64,000 nucleotides of DNA from Bacteroidota bacterium (GCA_038746285.1 JBCDKT010000006.1:1-64000); one strand, 5' to 3'; shown: positions 36,347-47,946, numbered from the stretch's first letter. Notes: generated by a model not told the origin, from the sequence alone. Translations and numbers: made by a program.

Positions 36347-37768
36347 ATGGACATCCTCCGCTCCATCCCGGCGCTCGCGCTCGCCGGGATCACGCTCGCG
36401 GGCTGCGCGACCATCGCCCCGCAACGCGCCTTCGATGACGTGCGCAGTACGCTCGATGACCGCCTCGACGCCCACATCGCTTGGCGCATCGGCACCACCG
36501 AAGACGCCGCCGCCGACAGCGCCGTCGCCGCCCTCCTCGCCGACTCGCTCACCGCCGACGCCGCGGTACAAGTCGTCCTCCTCAACAACCGCCGGTTGCA
36601 GGCGACTTACGAGGCGCTCGGCGTCGCGCAGGCTGACCTCGTGCAGGCGGGCCTGCTGTCGAACCCGGTCTTCGGCGCAGGTGCGCTGTGGTCGCTGGAA
36701 GAACGGGGTGCGCCGGACCTCCGGTTCAGCGTCGCGTTCCCCTTCCTCGACGTGCTGTATCTCCCGCTCCGCCGCCGGATCGCCCGGAGCGACTACGAGG
36801 CGACCCGGCTCCGCGTCAGCGGGGCAGTGCTCAGGTTCGCCGCCGCCACGCGCTCGGCGTTCTACCGTGCCCAGGCGGACGCGGCGGTCGCCGCGATGCA
36901 GCGCGCCGTAGTCGAAAACGCCGAGGCCGCGTACAGCGCGGTCCGCTTGCTGCGCGAGGCGGGCAACGTCCCGGCGGTGGACGTGCTCGCCGAGCGGACC
37001 CGGCTCGAACAGACGCGCCTCGACCTGGTGGCAACCGAAGCGCAGGCGGCCGAGAGCCGGGAAGCGCTCGCCCGCCACATGGGACTGGAGCGCGCAGACT
37101 TCGCGCTGGCAGGCGCGTTGCCGCCCGTACCCCGCGACACCCTCGCTTCGGAAGACGCCGAGGCCCGAGCGGTCGAGGCCAGCCTCGCGCTCGCCGCTGC
37201 CCGGCAGGACGTCGTCACGCTCGGCGAGCGGCTCGGCCTGGCCCGGCCCGAGCAGCTGCTGCCCGACCTGGAGGCCGGCGGCGAGGTCGAGCGCGAGGAG
37301 GGCGAGTGGGAAGCCGGTCCCGAAGTCGAGGTGGTGTTGCCCCTACTCGACCAGGGGCAGGCTCGCCTGGCTCGCCTCAGGTCCGAGTTGCGCCGCCGCC
37401 GGGCGGTCTACGACGCGCTCGGTGCCGAGGTCCGGTCTGCCGCTCGGCAGTTCGCCCTCCGCCTCGACGCGGCGCGGGCCGTCGCCGAGCGCTACGAGCG
37501 CACCGTACTCCCGCTCCACGCTGACCTGACGGCGCAGACGCTGCGCCAGTACAACGCGATGCAGACCGGCGTCTTCGGGCTGCTCCAGGTGCAGCAGCAG
37601 GAGGTCCGCGCCAGCCGCCGCTACCTCGGCGCGCTCGCGGCCTACTGGACCGCGCGCACCGACCTCGCGCTTCTCTTCCAGGGCGGGATGCCCGCCCTCG
37701 ACCGCTCCCCGCTCGGTGGCTTCGACGCATCGAGCGATCCGATGAGCACTCCTGCCGACGACCACTAA
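36347..37768 (+). CDS. TolC/CusC-family outer-membrane lipoprotein
   Basis: 473-residue outer-membrane efflux factor. Seen: lipoprotein signal MDILRSIPALALAGITLAGC with Cys at residue 20, then the two repeated helical hairpins of TolC proteins (LLNNRRLQATYEALGVAQAD at about 80-100; PLLDQGQARLARLRSELRRR at about 330-350) and the LNAMQTG-type second repeat YNAMQTGVFGLLQVQQQEV. ATG 36347 is set by the lipobox. The multicopper oxidase follows 12 bases later, so the pair is co-transcribed. No RND pump or adaptor gene accompanies it in the window, so its pump partner must lie elsewhere, if it has one. Confidence 0.88.
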   Translation: MDILRSIPALALAGITLAGCATIAPQRAFDDVRSTLDDRLDAHIAWRIGTTEDAAADSAVAALLADSLTADAAVQVVLLNNRRLQATYEALGVAQADLVQAGLLSNPVFGAGALWSLEERGAPDLRFSVAFPFLDVLYLPLRRRIARSDYEATRLRVSGAVLRFAAATRSAFYRAQADAAVAAMQRAVVENAEAAYSAVRLLREAGNVPAVDVLAERTRLEQTRLDLVATEAQAAESREALARHMGLERADFALAGALPPVPRDTLASEDAEARAVEASLALAAARQDVVTLGERLGLARPEQLLPDLEAGGEVEREEGEWEAGPEVEVVLPLLDQGQARLARLRSELRRRRAVYDALGAEVRSAARQFALRLDAARAVAERYERTVLPLHADLTAQTLRQYNAMQTGVFGLLQVQQQEVRASRRYLGALAAYWTARTDLALLFQGGMPALDRSPLGGFDASSDPMSTPADDH

Positions 37769-37780
37769 ACCCTACCGACC

Positions 37781-39190
37781 ATGTCCCGATTCTCCCGCCG
37801 CGACTGGCTCAAGGCCAGCACCCTCGGCATCGGCGGTGCCGCCCTCGGCGCGCACCGCGCCGCCGCGCTCCCCGTCCGCCTCGGTCCCACCGCCACCTCA
37901 CGCCCGGCGCTCGTGCCTGCCTCGAACCTCTCGACGCGCTGGACGGGCGACCGCCCCGCCCGCGTCCACACGCCCAACGGCTCGTCCATCACAGGCCGCC
38001 GCGCCTCCGACGGCGCATGGGTCTACGAGTTCACCGTCGGAGAAGTCGAGCACACCTTCGCCCCCGGCCTGACGGCGACGTGCTGGGGTTACAACGGGCA
38101 GGTCCACGGGCCGACGGTCGAGGCCGCCGAGGGCGACCGCGTCCGCCTCTACGTCACCAACCGCCTCGGCGTGGCGACGACCGTCCACTGGCACGGGCTG
38201 TTCCTGCCGAGCGGGATGGACGGCGTCGGTGGCCTCAGCCAGCCCGCCATTCCGCCGGGCGAGACGTTCGTCTACGAGTTCACGCTGAGGCAGAACGGCA
38301 CCTTCATGTACCATAGCCACCACGACGAGATGACGCAGATCGCGCTCGGGCTGACGGGGCTGTTCGTCGTCCACCCGCGCCGCGAAGCGAACCCGGTGGA
38401 CCGTGACATCGCGATCATGCTCCACGAGTGGTACGTCGCCCCCGGCACGAGCCGCCCGGACCCGAACGCGATGTCGGACTTCAATATTCTGACGATGAAC
38501 GCCCGGGCGTTTCCCGGCACCGACCCGCTCGTCGTCGGGCACCGGGACCGGGTGCGCATCCGTTTCGGCAACCTCTCGCCAATGGACCACCACCCGGTCC
38601 ACGTTCACGGCCACGCCTGGACGCTCGTCGCCACCGACGGCGGGCCGATCCCGGCGGCGGGGCAGTGGCCCGAGACGACCGTCCTCGTCCCCGTCGGCTC
38701 GACGCGCACGGTCGAGTTCACCGCCGACGCGCTCGGCGACTGGGCGATGCACTGCCACATGACGCACCACGTCATGAACCAGATGGGGCATGAGATCCCG
38801 AACACGACGGGCGTGGATTCGGCGGCGCTCGACCGCGACGTACGCCCGCTTCTGCCCGGCTACAACACGATGGGCGAGCACGGCATGGACGAGATGGGGC
38901 GGCACATCGAGATGGGCCACATGCCAGTCCCCGAAAACTCGATCCCGATGCTGGGCGCGCCCGGCCCGTTCGGCTACATCACGATGGGCGGGATGTATAC
39001 CAACCTCCTGGTCCGGGAGAAACCCGTGGACTACGACCGCTTCCCCGGCTGGTACGATCACCCGCCAGGCACCGTCGCCCGCGCCGCGACGCCCGAAGAG
39101 GCCACCCGCGACGGCGTCCGTCTCGCTCCGATGCAACGCCACGACGCGCCACACCGGGAGCAGTCCCACGACGGTCACTCGATGCACTGA
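37781..39190 (+). CDS. Tat-exported multicopper oxidase
   Basis: 469-residue periplasmic copper oxidase, probably oxidising Cu(I) or similar. Seen: Tat signal with the twin-arginine SRRDWLKAS, and all four copper-ligand motifs: VHWHGLF, YHSHHDEM, HPVHVHGHAW and MHCHMTHHVMNQM. After about residue 350 there is a Met/His-rich stretch (MGEHGMDEMGRHIEMGHM), and the C-terminus ends HREQSHDGHSMH, both suited to copper binding. Shorter than classical CopA, so probably two or three compact cupredoxin domains. ATG 37781. It is flanked by the TolC lipoprotein and DUF305 genes, a copper-homeostasis arrangement. Confidence 0.93.
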   Translation: MSRFSRRDWLKASTLGIGGAALGAHRAAALPVRLGPTATSRPALVPASNLSTRWTGDRPARVHTPNGSSITGRRASDGAWVYEFTVGEVEHTFAPGLTATCWGYNGQVHGPTVEAAEGDRVRLYVTNRLGVATTVHWHGLFLPSGMDGVGGLSQPAIPPGETFVYEFTLRQNGTFMYHSHHDEMTQIALGLTGLFVVHPRREANPVDRDIAIMLHEWYVAPGTSRPDPNAMSDFNILTMNARAFPGTDPLVVGHRDRVRIRFGNLSPMDHHPVHVHGHAWTLVATDGGPIPAAGQWPETTVLVPVGSTRTVEFTADALGDWAMHCHMTHHVMNQMGHEIPNTTGVDSAALDRDVRPLLPGYNTMGEHGMDEMGRHIEMGHMPVPENSIPMLGAPGPFGYITMGGMYTNLLVREKPVDYDRFPGWYDHPPGTVARAATPEEATRDGVRLAPMQRHDAPHREQSHDGHSMH

Positions 39191-39224
39191 CCCACGTCCT
39201 ACTCAGCAAACGAATCTCAGCCTC

Positions 39225-39671
39225 ATGTCCTACACCCGCTTCTTCGCCATGATCGCCACCTCGACGGCGGTGATGTTCGTGCTCATGTACTCTACCGTCC
39301 ACGCGCTCGACCACGTCTGGTGGAGCCAGACGAAGTTCTGGATGGCGCTCTACATGGGTGCGGCGATGGCCGTTATCATGCTCGCGTTCATGCTGAAGAT
39401 GTACGACGACCGGCGGAAGAACGTCGCCATCGGCGTCGGAGCAGTCCTCGTCTTCGCCGCGTCGTTCTTCCTCGTCCGCAGCCAGGACACGGTGGACGAC
39501 GTAGCGTGGATGAAGGCCATGATCCCGCACCACTCCATCGCGGTGCTGACGAGCGAGCGGGCGCACCTCACGGACCCGCGCGTCCGCGAGCTCGCCGCCG
39601 AGATCATCCGCGCCCAGCGCCGCGAGATCGCCGAGATGGAAGCGCTCATCGACAACCTCGACAACCGGTAG
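39225..39671 (+). CDS. DUF305-family membrane-anchored protein
   Basis: 148 residues. Seen: three hydrophobic segments in the first 90 residues (FFAMIATSTAVMFVLMYS, MALYMGAAMAVIMLAFML, VAIGVGAVLVFAASFFLV) and a C-terminal DUF305 helix pair with the family motif WMKAMIPHHSIAVLTSERA (two His side by side) and IIRAQRREIAEMEALI. DUF305 proteins are ferritin-like helical proteins often found in copper and metal islands. ATG 39225, 34 bases after the oxidase stop, so it probably belongs to the same operon. It is the last gene before the converging ABC-F gene. Confidence 0.85.
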   Translation: MSYTRFFAMIATSTAVMFVLMYSTVHALDHVWWSQTKFWMALYMGAAMAVIMLAFMLKMYDDRRKNVAIGVGAVLVFAASFFLVRSQDTVDDVAWMKAMIPHHSIAVLTSERAHLTDPRVRELAAEIIRAQRREIAEMEALIDNLDNR

Positions 39672-39679
39672 GCCGCGCC

Positions 39680-41584
<1,905 letters not shown>

Positions 41585-41677
41585 TCCCAACGGTACCACC
41601 GCAGCGGCTGGGCAGTGGCAGCGCAGCGGGCTATTCACCCGGACTCCGAAATCTCCCGCACCGGCTGACACAGAAAA

Positions 41678-41707
41678 GCGGTGCCCCCTCCGAAGAGCGA
41701 GCACCGC
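41678..41707 (-). terminator. Terminator of the MAM-like T9SS protein gene
   Basis: On the minus strand GCGGTGC pairs with GCACCGC and is followed by TTTTCTG. The same stem and CCCCCTC loop side occur at 43241-43270. Confidence 0.8.
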
Positions 41708-41733
41708 CTGCCTGGCAGGGTCGTGTGCCCCGG

Positions 41734-43113
41734 CTAGCGGACGAGCGTGATGCGCTGCGTCTGGCGGAAGCGTCCGGCTTCGACCTGGTAGATGTAGACC
41801 CCGCTCGGGAGGCCGGCGGCGTCCCACTCGACCTCGTGGGTGCCGGCGGCCTGCGGGGTGTCGACGAGCGTCGCTACGCGGCGGCCCGTCACGTCGTAGA
41901 CCTCGACGCGCACGGTGGCGGCCTCGGCGAGGTCGTAGCTCAGCGTCGTCTGCGCCGCGAACGGGTTCGGGTAGCTCGGGCGGAGCACGAAGCCGGCAGC
42001 CAACCGCCCGTCCTCGTTCGAGACGGGCGGGTTGACCGTGATGTCCACGGCGACGACGATCTCGGGGTTGTCTTCGTCGTCCGTCGTGATGACGAGTTGG
42101 GCCTGGTACGTGCCCGGCTCGGCGTCGGTGGCGTCGACCGTGACCGAGATCTCCTGGGAGCTCGCGGCGTCCACGGTGCCGGCGTCCGGGTCCACGCTGA
42201 GGACGATGGGATCGTTGCTGGCTTCGGTCGTGATCGTCACGTCGTCGACGAAGAAGTTCGTCACGGTGGCTGCCGACCCGTCCTGGGTGGACTCGAAGCG
42301 GAGCGTGTGGCTCTGGCCGTCGGCGAAGCTCGAGATGTCCACCACCACCTCGGTGTAGTCTCGGAACGACATTGTGTCAGCCTCGGTCGCCGAGAAAACG
42401 ACGTCGCTGTCCATCAGGACATCGAAGGTGCCGGGGCTGTCGCCGACCGGGATGCGCAGCCAGAACGCGAGAGTCGCTGTACCGTTCGGGATCGTCACGT
42501 CTTGGTCGATGGAGCCGGTCTCGGCCGCCTCAGCGCCGCCGAACCAGGCCCACCAGGTGCCGGTGCGGGGCTGGAAGTCGGCGTTGTTGGGTGCGCACAC
42601 GGCGCTCGTGCAGAGCGGCGTGCCGAAGTTCGAGGAGGCCTCGCCCCACGACCCGTTCGGGGTTCCGCCCTCGAAGCTGCCGTCGGCGACGATCTCGCCG
42701 CCGCGCCACGGGGTGCCCTCGGTCGGCGGCATCAGGCCGCGCAGCGCTTTGGAGGCGGTGCCCCGGTGGCGGACAGGAGCGTCCGCTGTCGCCCGGGGGG
42801 CCGGCAGGATGACCGTGGCGATGCTGTACGTGCCCTCGGTGTCGCCGTCGTTGGTCAGGGTCAGCGTCTCGGCGTCCGAGACGGTGCCCGTGTCGACGGT
42901 GAACGAGAGCATCCCTGGGTCCACGCTGAAGGACGGGGCCGCGTTGGGCGTCTCGTCCTCGAACGATCCGTCCTGGATGGCGGGCTCGTCCTGAGCAACG
43001 GTCGAGGGGGTGGCCACCGCGAGAAGGACGGCAGCTGCGAGACGCCAGAGCAGGACCGCGACGGGGCGAGGAGAGCGAAAGTAACGAAGGGGCATAAAGT
43101 CACGAAGGGGCAT
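41734..43113 (-). CDS. Secreted adhesion-type protein with T9SS tail
   Basis: 459 residues from ATG 43113 (MPLRDFMPLRYFRSPRP); ATG 43095 is an equal choice because the first residues repeat MPLRxF, and the DNA there is a word repeat (GTCACGAAGGGGCAT-like). Seen: signal peptide (LAAAVLLAVATPSTVAQ), two short beta regions, a concanavalin/MAM-like domain (about 150-280; GTWWAWFGGAEAAETGSIDQ, FFVDDVTI), an Ig-like domain (SQEISVTVDATDAEPGTYQA), and a T9SS tail (SYPNPFAAQTTLSYDL ... GVYIYQVEAGRFRQTQRITLVR-type end). No enzyme motif; a binding role is likely. Confidence 0.8.
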   Translation of the reverse strand: MPLRDFMPLRYFRSPRPVAVLLWRLAAAVLLAVATPSTVAQDEPAIQDGSFEDETPNAAPSFSVDPGMLSFTVDTGTVSDAETLTLTNDGDTEGTYSIATVILPAPRATADAPVRHRGTASKALRGLMPPTEGTPWRGGEIVADGSFEGGTPNGSWGEASSNFGTPLCTSAVCAPNNADFQPRTGTWWAWFGGAEAAETGSIDQDVTIPNGTATLAFWLRIPVGDSPGTFDVLMDSDVVFSATEADTMSFRDYTEVVVDISSFADGQSHTLRFESTQDGSAATVTNFFVDDVTITTEASNDPIVLSVDPDAGTVDAASSQEISVTVDATDAEPGTYQAQLVITTDDEDNPEIVVAVDITVNPPVSNEDGRLAAGFVLRPSYPNPFAAQTTLSYDLAEAATVRVEVYDVTGRRVATLVDTPQAAGTHEVEWDAAGLPSGVYIYQVEAGRFRQTQRITLVR

Positions 43114-43240
43114 GAGGAAGAGAGGTTGAGTTGAGGACAGAGGGCGTCGCAGGGCGCGAGACCGGCCTTGCAGCGTGGCTGTGGCTGAGTATACACCTCG
43201 CCCTGGCATACAGCGCGCACGCAAGTCCTGTCCGCGAAAA

Positions 43241-43270
43241 GCGGTGCCCCCTCGTCCGAAGGAGCACCGC
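43241..43270 (-). terminator. Terminator of the large T9SS protein gene
   Basis: On the minus strand GCGGTGC/GCACCGC stem with an AAG/CTT extension, then CTTTTCGCGG. It is near-identical in its stem and half of its loop to that at 41678-41707. Confidence 0.8.
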
Positions 43271-43293
43271 TTCGCTGTCCGGCCTCGGCAGGC

Positions 43294-45642
43294 CTAGCGC
43301 AGCAGCGTGACGCGCTGCACCTCGGCGAAGCCGCCGCCGGTCGTCAGCCGCACGAGGTAGGCCCCGCTGGCCAGCCCACTCGCGTCGAACGAGGCCGTGT
43401 GCGTCCCCGCCTCGTACTCGCCCTGCGCGACGAGCGCCACGCGGCGGCCGAGCACGTCGAGCACCTCGAGCGTCACGTCCGTTGCCGCCGGCAGGGCGAA
43501 GCCGAGCGTGGTCGCCGCGGCGAAGGGGTTGGGGTAGGCTGCGGCCAGCGCCGCCTCCACCGGCAGCGCTTCGCTCGATGCCGCCGGCGTGTCCGTCCCC
43601 GGCGCGGTGCGGAAGTCGTAGACCTGACCGCCTTCCAGGAGCCGCCCCTCGGCGTCGAACGACTGCCAGTCGTCCGGCCCGTCCGCGCGGCCCGGCACGA
43701 TCTCGGCCGAGAAGGCGTCCGCGTCGGCCACGTCGTTCGGGAAGCTCCCGACCTCGGCGCGGTAGGCGTAGCTCCCGAACGGAGCCTGGTTGGGGACGCG
43801 CTGGACGAACGTCTGCGTCACCGTCGCCGGTGGGCTCACGTTGATCGTGCTCGGCCCGATCAGTGGCGAGCGCGTGCTGCCGTTGGGCAAGTCCACCTCG
43901 GTCCAGAACTCGAACGACGACGGGCCGTCGGCGCTGACCTCGAAGGTCACGTCGAAGAAGGCGAAGTCGCCGCGCTGGAGCACGACCGGCGCGGGCGGGG
44001 TGTTCGGGGTAATCGTCACGGTGAGGTCACCGCCGGACGGCAGCACGAACTCGGCGATACGGGTTCGGAAGTCGGAGAACGAGGTGGTCTGGTAGTACTC
44101 CGTCGTGAACCAGAACGACTCGTCGTTAGCCGGATCGACGGAGAGCATGCTGTAGTCGCCCCAGCGGGAGCGCCCGCTGAAGACACCGGTCTGCGCGCCC
44201 CCGCCCGTCAGAATCGTGGTCTCGGCGACGTCCAGGGTGCCCGTTCCGCTCATCGCGGCCGTCTGGCCGGTGAAGCGGATCGACGGGAACAGCGACGGGC
44301 CGGAGACGGAGTAGCCGATGGCGAGGTCTCCGTTGCCGTTGAGCGCCGCCGACGCCATCCAGCGGTCCAGCCCGTCGTTCGGGGCGTAGGTGCCCTGCTG
44401 GTAGAGGCTCCACCCGGAGCCGGTGTTGCCCGCGCCGTTGCGCAGTTCGTACCACCGAACGCCCGCCCGGTTACCCCCGGCGTCGACGGTGTGGTTGAGC
44501 ACGAGCGTCTGGCGGTCGCCGAAGTTGCGGTACTGCACCCGGTGCATCAGCGTGAACGACAGCACCTCGAGACTCGCCCCCGGTGACGGCTGCGGGATGC
44601 CGCCCGAGACGTTCGAGTCGTACCCGGCTGGGGTGAGTGTGTTGAGCAGGGAGAACGTCGAGGCGTTCGGGTTAGTCCAGTTCACGTCGAGGCCGTAGAT
44701 GCGAAGCTGCTGCGGCGACGTGACCGGCCCGCCGACGAAGAGGCCCGGCGTGCCCGCCGGCGGCGGCGGCCCGTCCAGGTCGGCCGGGAGGAAGCCGTCG
44801 ATGTCGGTGCCGTTGTTGTTGCGCGGGATGAAGAACGAGACCATATCGGCCTGCTGCCCGTTCAGCATCCGAGCACGCTCGAAGGCCATGGCTTCCATCC
44901 GAAAGCCGCCCGGCGCGCCGAAGGACCGCGTGGTCATGTAGTACGCGTCGGGCCAGACGCCGATCTTGGGGTAGTCCGGGAAATACGGGTTGTTGAACTG
45001 GTACTGGTGGTAGGAGCCGGTCGGGTCCGAGGTCGTGGAGACGGCGATGCAGAGTGCATTCGTCCCGAAACCCGTGACGACCTCCTGGAGCATGAACTGC
45101 ATTGCCACCCAGCGGCCCGCAAGCTCGTCGTAGAGGATGATCGGGTCGCCGTCGTTGCGCGAGTCGCACGGCCCGCCGAGGCCCTGCCAGAAGAAATTGC
45201 CCGGCACCGGCCCGAGCACGACGTTGCCCGCCTTGTCGTAGAACTTGGCCGTGCCGTTGATCCAGTGCACGTAGTGGTCGAGGCCGACATCGCCGTTGGT
45301 GTCCGGCGGGATGAGGAAGGACTCGGCCGCCGACACGCCGTCGAAGCTCTCCAGGACCGTGCCCGGCCCGGCCGTGCTGCGCCCGGCGTCGAGCACGGGG
45401 TCGGTGAAGCCCGGACGGTCTGCGTTCGGGTTGCGCGACGGCTTGTCGAAGCTGTGGAACTTGTTCGGCACGACAGCGGGGAGGGCCGTGCGCGTCTGTG
45501 CGGGCTGAATCGGCAGGTCGCGGAGCGGGAGCGAAGTGTTGACCCGGCTGGCCGCGACGACCCGCGGCGCGGCGTCCTGGGCTGCGACTTCGGGCAGGCA
45601 CAGCAGGAGCGCGAGCAAGACCGGCAGTAGGGAGCGGTACAT
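43294..45642 (-). CDS. Large secreted protein with T9SS tail, intact paralog
   Basis: 782 residues: signal peptide MYRSLLPVLLALLLCLPEVAAQ, a central region of about 500 residues with Trp/Gly/Asp-rich motifs (DTNGDVGLDHYVHWINGT, FYDKAGNVVLGPVPGNFFWQ, PTGSYHQYQFNNPYFPDYPK), an Ig-like domain (about 570-660) and a T9SS type A tail (AAYPNPFAAATTLGFALP ... SGAYLVRLTTGGG). The central part looks like a beta-propeller seen in secreted Bacteroidota proteins, but I recognise no catalytic residues. ATG 45642 starts the signal peptide. The gene upstream is a degraded copy of the same gene. Confidence 0.8.
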   Translation of the reverse strand: MYRSLLPVLLALLLCLPEVAAQDAAPRVVAASRVNTSLPLRDLPIQPAQTRTALPAVVPNKFHSFDKPSRNPNADRPGFTDPVLDAGRSTAGPGTVLESFDGVSAAESFLIPPDTNGDVGLDHYVHWINGTAKFYDKAGNVVLGPVPGNFFWQGLGGPCDSRNDGDPIILYDELAGRWVAMQFMLQEVVTGFGTNALCIAVSTTSDPTGSYHQYQFNNPYFPDYPKIGVWPDAYYMTTRSFGAPGGFRMEAMAFERARMLNGQQADMVSFFIPRNNNGTDIDGFLPADLDGPPPPAGTPGLFVGGPVTSPQQLRIYGLDVNWTNPNASTFSLLNTLTPAGYDSNVSGGIPQPSPGASLEVLSFTLMHRVQYRNFGDRQTLVLNHTVDAGGNRAGVRWYELRNGAGNTGSGWSLYQQGTYAPNDGLDRWMASAALNGNGDLAIGYSVSGPSLFPSIRFTGQTAAMSGTGTLDVAETTILTGGGAQTGVFSGRSRWGDYSMLSVDPANDESFWFTTEYYQTTSFSDFRTRIAEFVLPSGGDLTVTITPNTPPAPVVLQRGDFAFFDVTFEVSADGPSSFEFWTEVDLPNGSTRSPLIGPSTINVSPPATVTQTFVQRVPNQAPFGSYAYRAEVGSFPNDVADADAFSAEIVPGRADGPDDWQSFDAEGRLLEGGQVYDFRTAPGTDTPAASSEALPVEAALAAAYPNPFAAATTLGFALPAATDVTLEVLDVLGRRVALVAQGEYEAGTHTASFDASGLASGAYLVRLTTGGGFAEVQRVTLLR

Positions 45643-45725
45643 GGCTGAGGAGGGTTGAGGAGGTAGGGAGATGGAGGAGGCGGGGGCCGCACCCGGTCCG
45701 GAGGCCCGGACCGCAGAGCGGGCCG

Positions 45726-45733
45726 CAAACATA
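45726..45733 (-). promoter_or_regulatory. -7 promoter element TATGTTTG
   Basis: Exact TAnnTTTG on the minus strand, 83 bases upstream of ATG 45642. The context GCAGTATGTTxGCG is shared with 47947-47954 upstream of the paralog. No TTG at the usual distance. Confidence 0.55.
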
Positions 45734-45786
45734 CTGCGATTCGGCGCTTGTGTCGAGACTCCGAAGCGAAAGAGTCCGCGCGCAGT

Positions 45787-47894
45787 CTAGCGCAGGAGGG
45801 TGAGGCGCTGCACCTCGCTCTGCCCGCTGCCCGTCACGAGGCGCACCACGTACGCCCCGCTCGGCAGGCCCGTCGCGTCGAACGTCGCCCGGTGGGCCCC
45901 GGCTGCGTGCGTACCCTCGGCCAGCAGCGCCACGCGGCGGCCGAGCACGTCGAGTACTTCCAGCGTGAGGTCATCGGGGACCGGGAGGGCGAAGCTGAAC
46001 GTCGCCGCCGCGCGGAACGGGTTCGGGTAGGCTGCGCCGAGGAGCACCGCGTCGGGGGCCGTCTGGCTCTCCGTAGCCGTCGCGCCCACCACCGCGAGGG
46101 TGAACGTGCGCGACGCCCGCGACACGTCTGGGAATTGGCCGACGCTGATCGTGTAGGCGTAGGTCCCCACCAGCGTCGTGTCCGGCACCGGCTGCGTAAA
46201 GGTCCCGCTGGTGCTCTGCCCCGCTGGAATCACCCCGGAGGTGATGATGCCCGCGAGGCCCGCCGGTGTCATCTCGAAGAACAGATCCCCCGCCAGATCC
46301 GAGTCGGTCGCGTTGGAGATGGTGTAGGCGAACGTCACCGAGTCGCCGGGGGCGACCGTCAGCGGCGTCGTGTTCGTCGCCGACAGGGCCAGCCCGCCCG
46401 AGGGCAGCTCGAACGAGGCGATGCGCGTCCGGTAGTCGCGTGCAGAGGTCGTCTCGTAGTACTCGTTGGTGTGCCAGAACGTGCGGTCGTCCACCGGGTC
46501 AACCGAGGTCATGCTGTAGTCTCCCCAGCGCCCGAAGCCGAGCGTCTGGACTCCGCCGCCGTCCAGAATCGTCGTCTCCTCGACGTCCATCTGGCCGCTG
46601 CCGCTCGCGGCGGCCGTCTGGCCGGTGAAGCGGATCGACGGGAACAGCGACGGGCCCGTGACCGAGTAGGCTAGGCCGATGGCCCCGTCGCCGTTCATCG
46701 CAATCGACCCAAGCCACCGTTCGAGGCCGTCGTCCGGCGCGCAGGTGCCCTGCTGGTAGAGGCTCCACCCGCTGCCGGTGTTGCCCGCGCCGTTGCGCAG
46801 TTCGTACCACCGCACGCCCGCCCGGTCATCCCCGGCGTCGACGGTGTGGTTGAGCACGAGCGTCTGGCGGTCGCCGAAGTTGCGGTGATGATGACGAGGT
46901 TGTCGTAGGGCGCGGGCGTCAGCGTGTCGAGCAGCGTGAACGTCGAGGCACTGGGCGTACCCCAGTCCGCTTCGAGGCCGAAGAGGCGGAGGTCCTGCGG
47001 CGGGGCCTCCGGCCCGCCGACGAAGGGACCCGGGGTGCCTGCCGGCGGCGGTGGACCGTCGAGGTCGGCCGGCAGGTAACCGTCCACGGTGAAACTGCTA
47101 CCGTCCAGCGGGACTAGAAACTTGACCATGTTGGCAGGCTGCCCTTCGAGCATCGCCGCCCGCTCGAACGCTATCGCCTCTACACGCAGGCCTGAGCCGA
47201 GCGAGCGCGTCGTGGCGTAGTAGGCGTCCGGCCAGACGCTGATCTTGGGGTAGTCCGGGAAATTCTCGAAGTCGAACTCGTATTGGTGGTACGCGCCGGT
47301 CGGGTCCGGGGTCACCGAGACGGCCATGCAGAGGTCGAAACCGACCGTGAGTTGGAACTGCATCGCCACCCAGCAGTCGGCGAGGTGGTCGTAGAGCACG
47401 ATGGGGTCGCCATCGTTCTGGCTCTCGCATGGCCCGCCGAGGCCCTGGAAAAAGAAGGTGCCCGGCACCGGCCCGAGCACGACGGTGCCGGCCTTGTCGT
47501 AGACCTTGGCCGTGCCGTTGATCCACTGCACGTAGTGGTCCGGCCCAACGTCGCCGTTGGTGTCCGGCGGGACGTAGATCGTCTCGGCCGCCGAGACGCC
47601 GTCGAAGCTCTCCAGGACGGTGCCCGGGCCGGCGCTGCCGCGTCCGGCGTCGAGGACGGGGTCGGCGAAGTCGGGGCGGTCTGCGCCCGGGTTGCGCGCC
47701 GGCTTGTCGAAGTTGTGGAACCGGTTCGGGACGACCGCCGGCGGCAAGGACCGGTGGTTGATCGGCGGGAGCGGCATCGCGCGGAGCGGGACCGACGTGT
47801 TGAACCGAGCGGCTGGGATGACCTCCGGCGCGAGGTCCTGCGCGGTGGCTGCAGGCCACGCAAGGGCCACGCCGAGCGTGGCCAGTAGGAGCAA
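45787..47894 (-). pseudogene. Frameshifted paralog of the large T9SS protein
   Basis: Two overlapping frames together mirror the intact neighbour. The N-terminal part (47894 to about 46890) contains LAWPAATAQDLAPEV, DTNGDVGPDHYVQWINGTAK and PTGAYHQYEFDFENFPDYPK. The C-terminal part (about 46890 to 45787) has NHTVDAGDDRAGVRWYELRN, an Ig-like region and a T9SS tail (AAYPNPFRAAATFSFALP). By comparison with the neighbour about 70 bases are missing near 46881-46901, where GATGATGAC now stands, which shifts the frame. The N-terminus also lacks a convincing ATG: the signal peptide is preceded only by TTG at 47894. The tail can no longer be made in frame. Confidence 0.85.
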
Positions 47895-47946
47895 CTGGGA
47901 AACGGCGAGCGAGGTATGAGAGGGACGGACCGAAGGCGGTGCAGCG

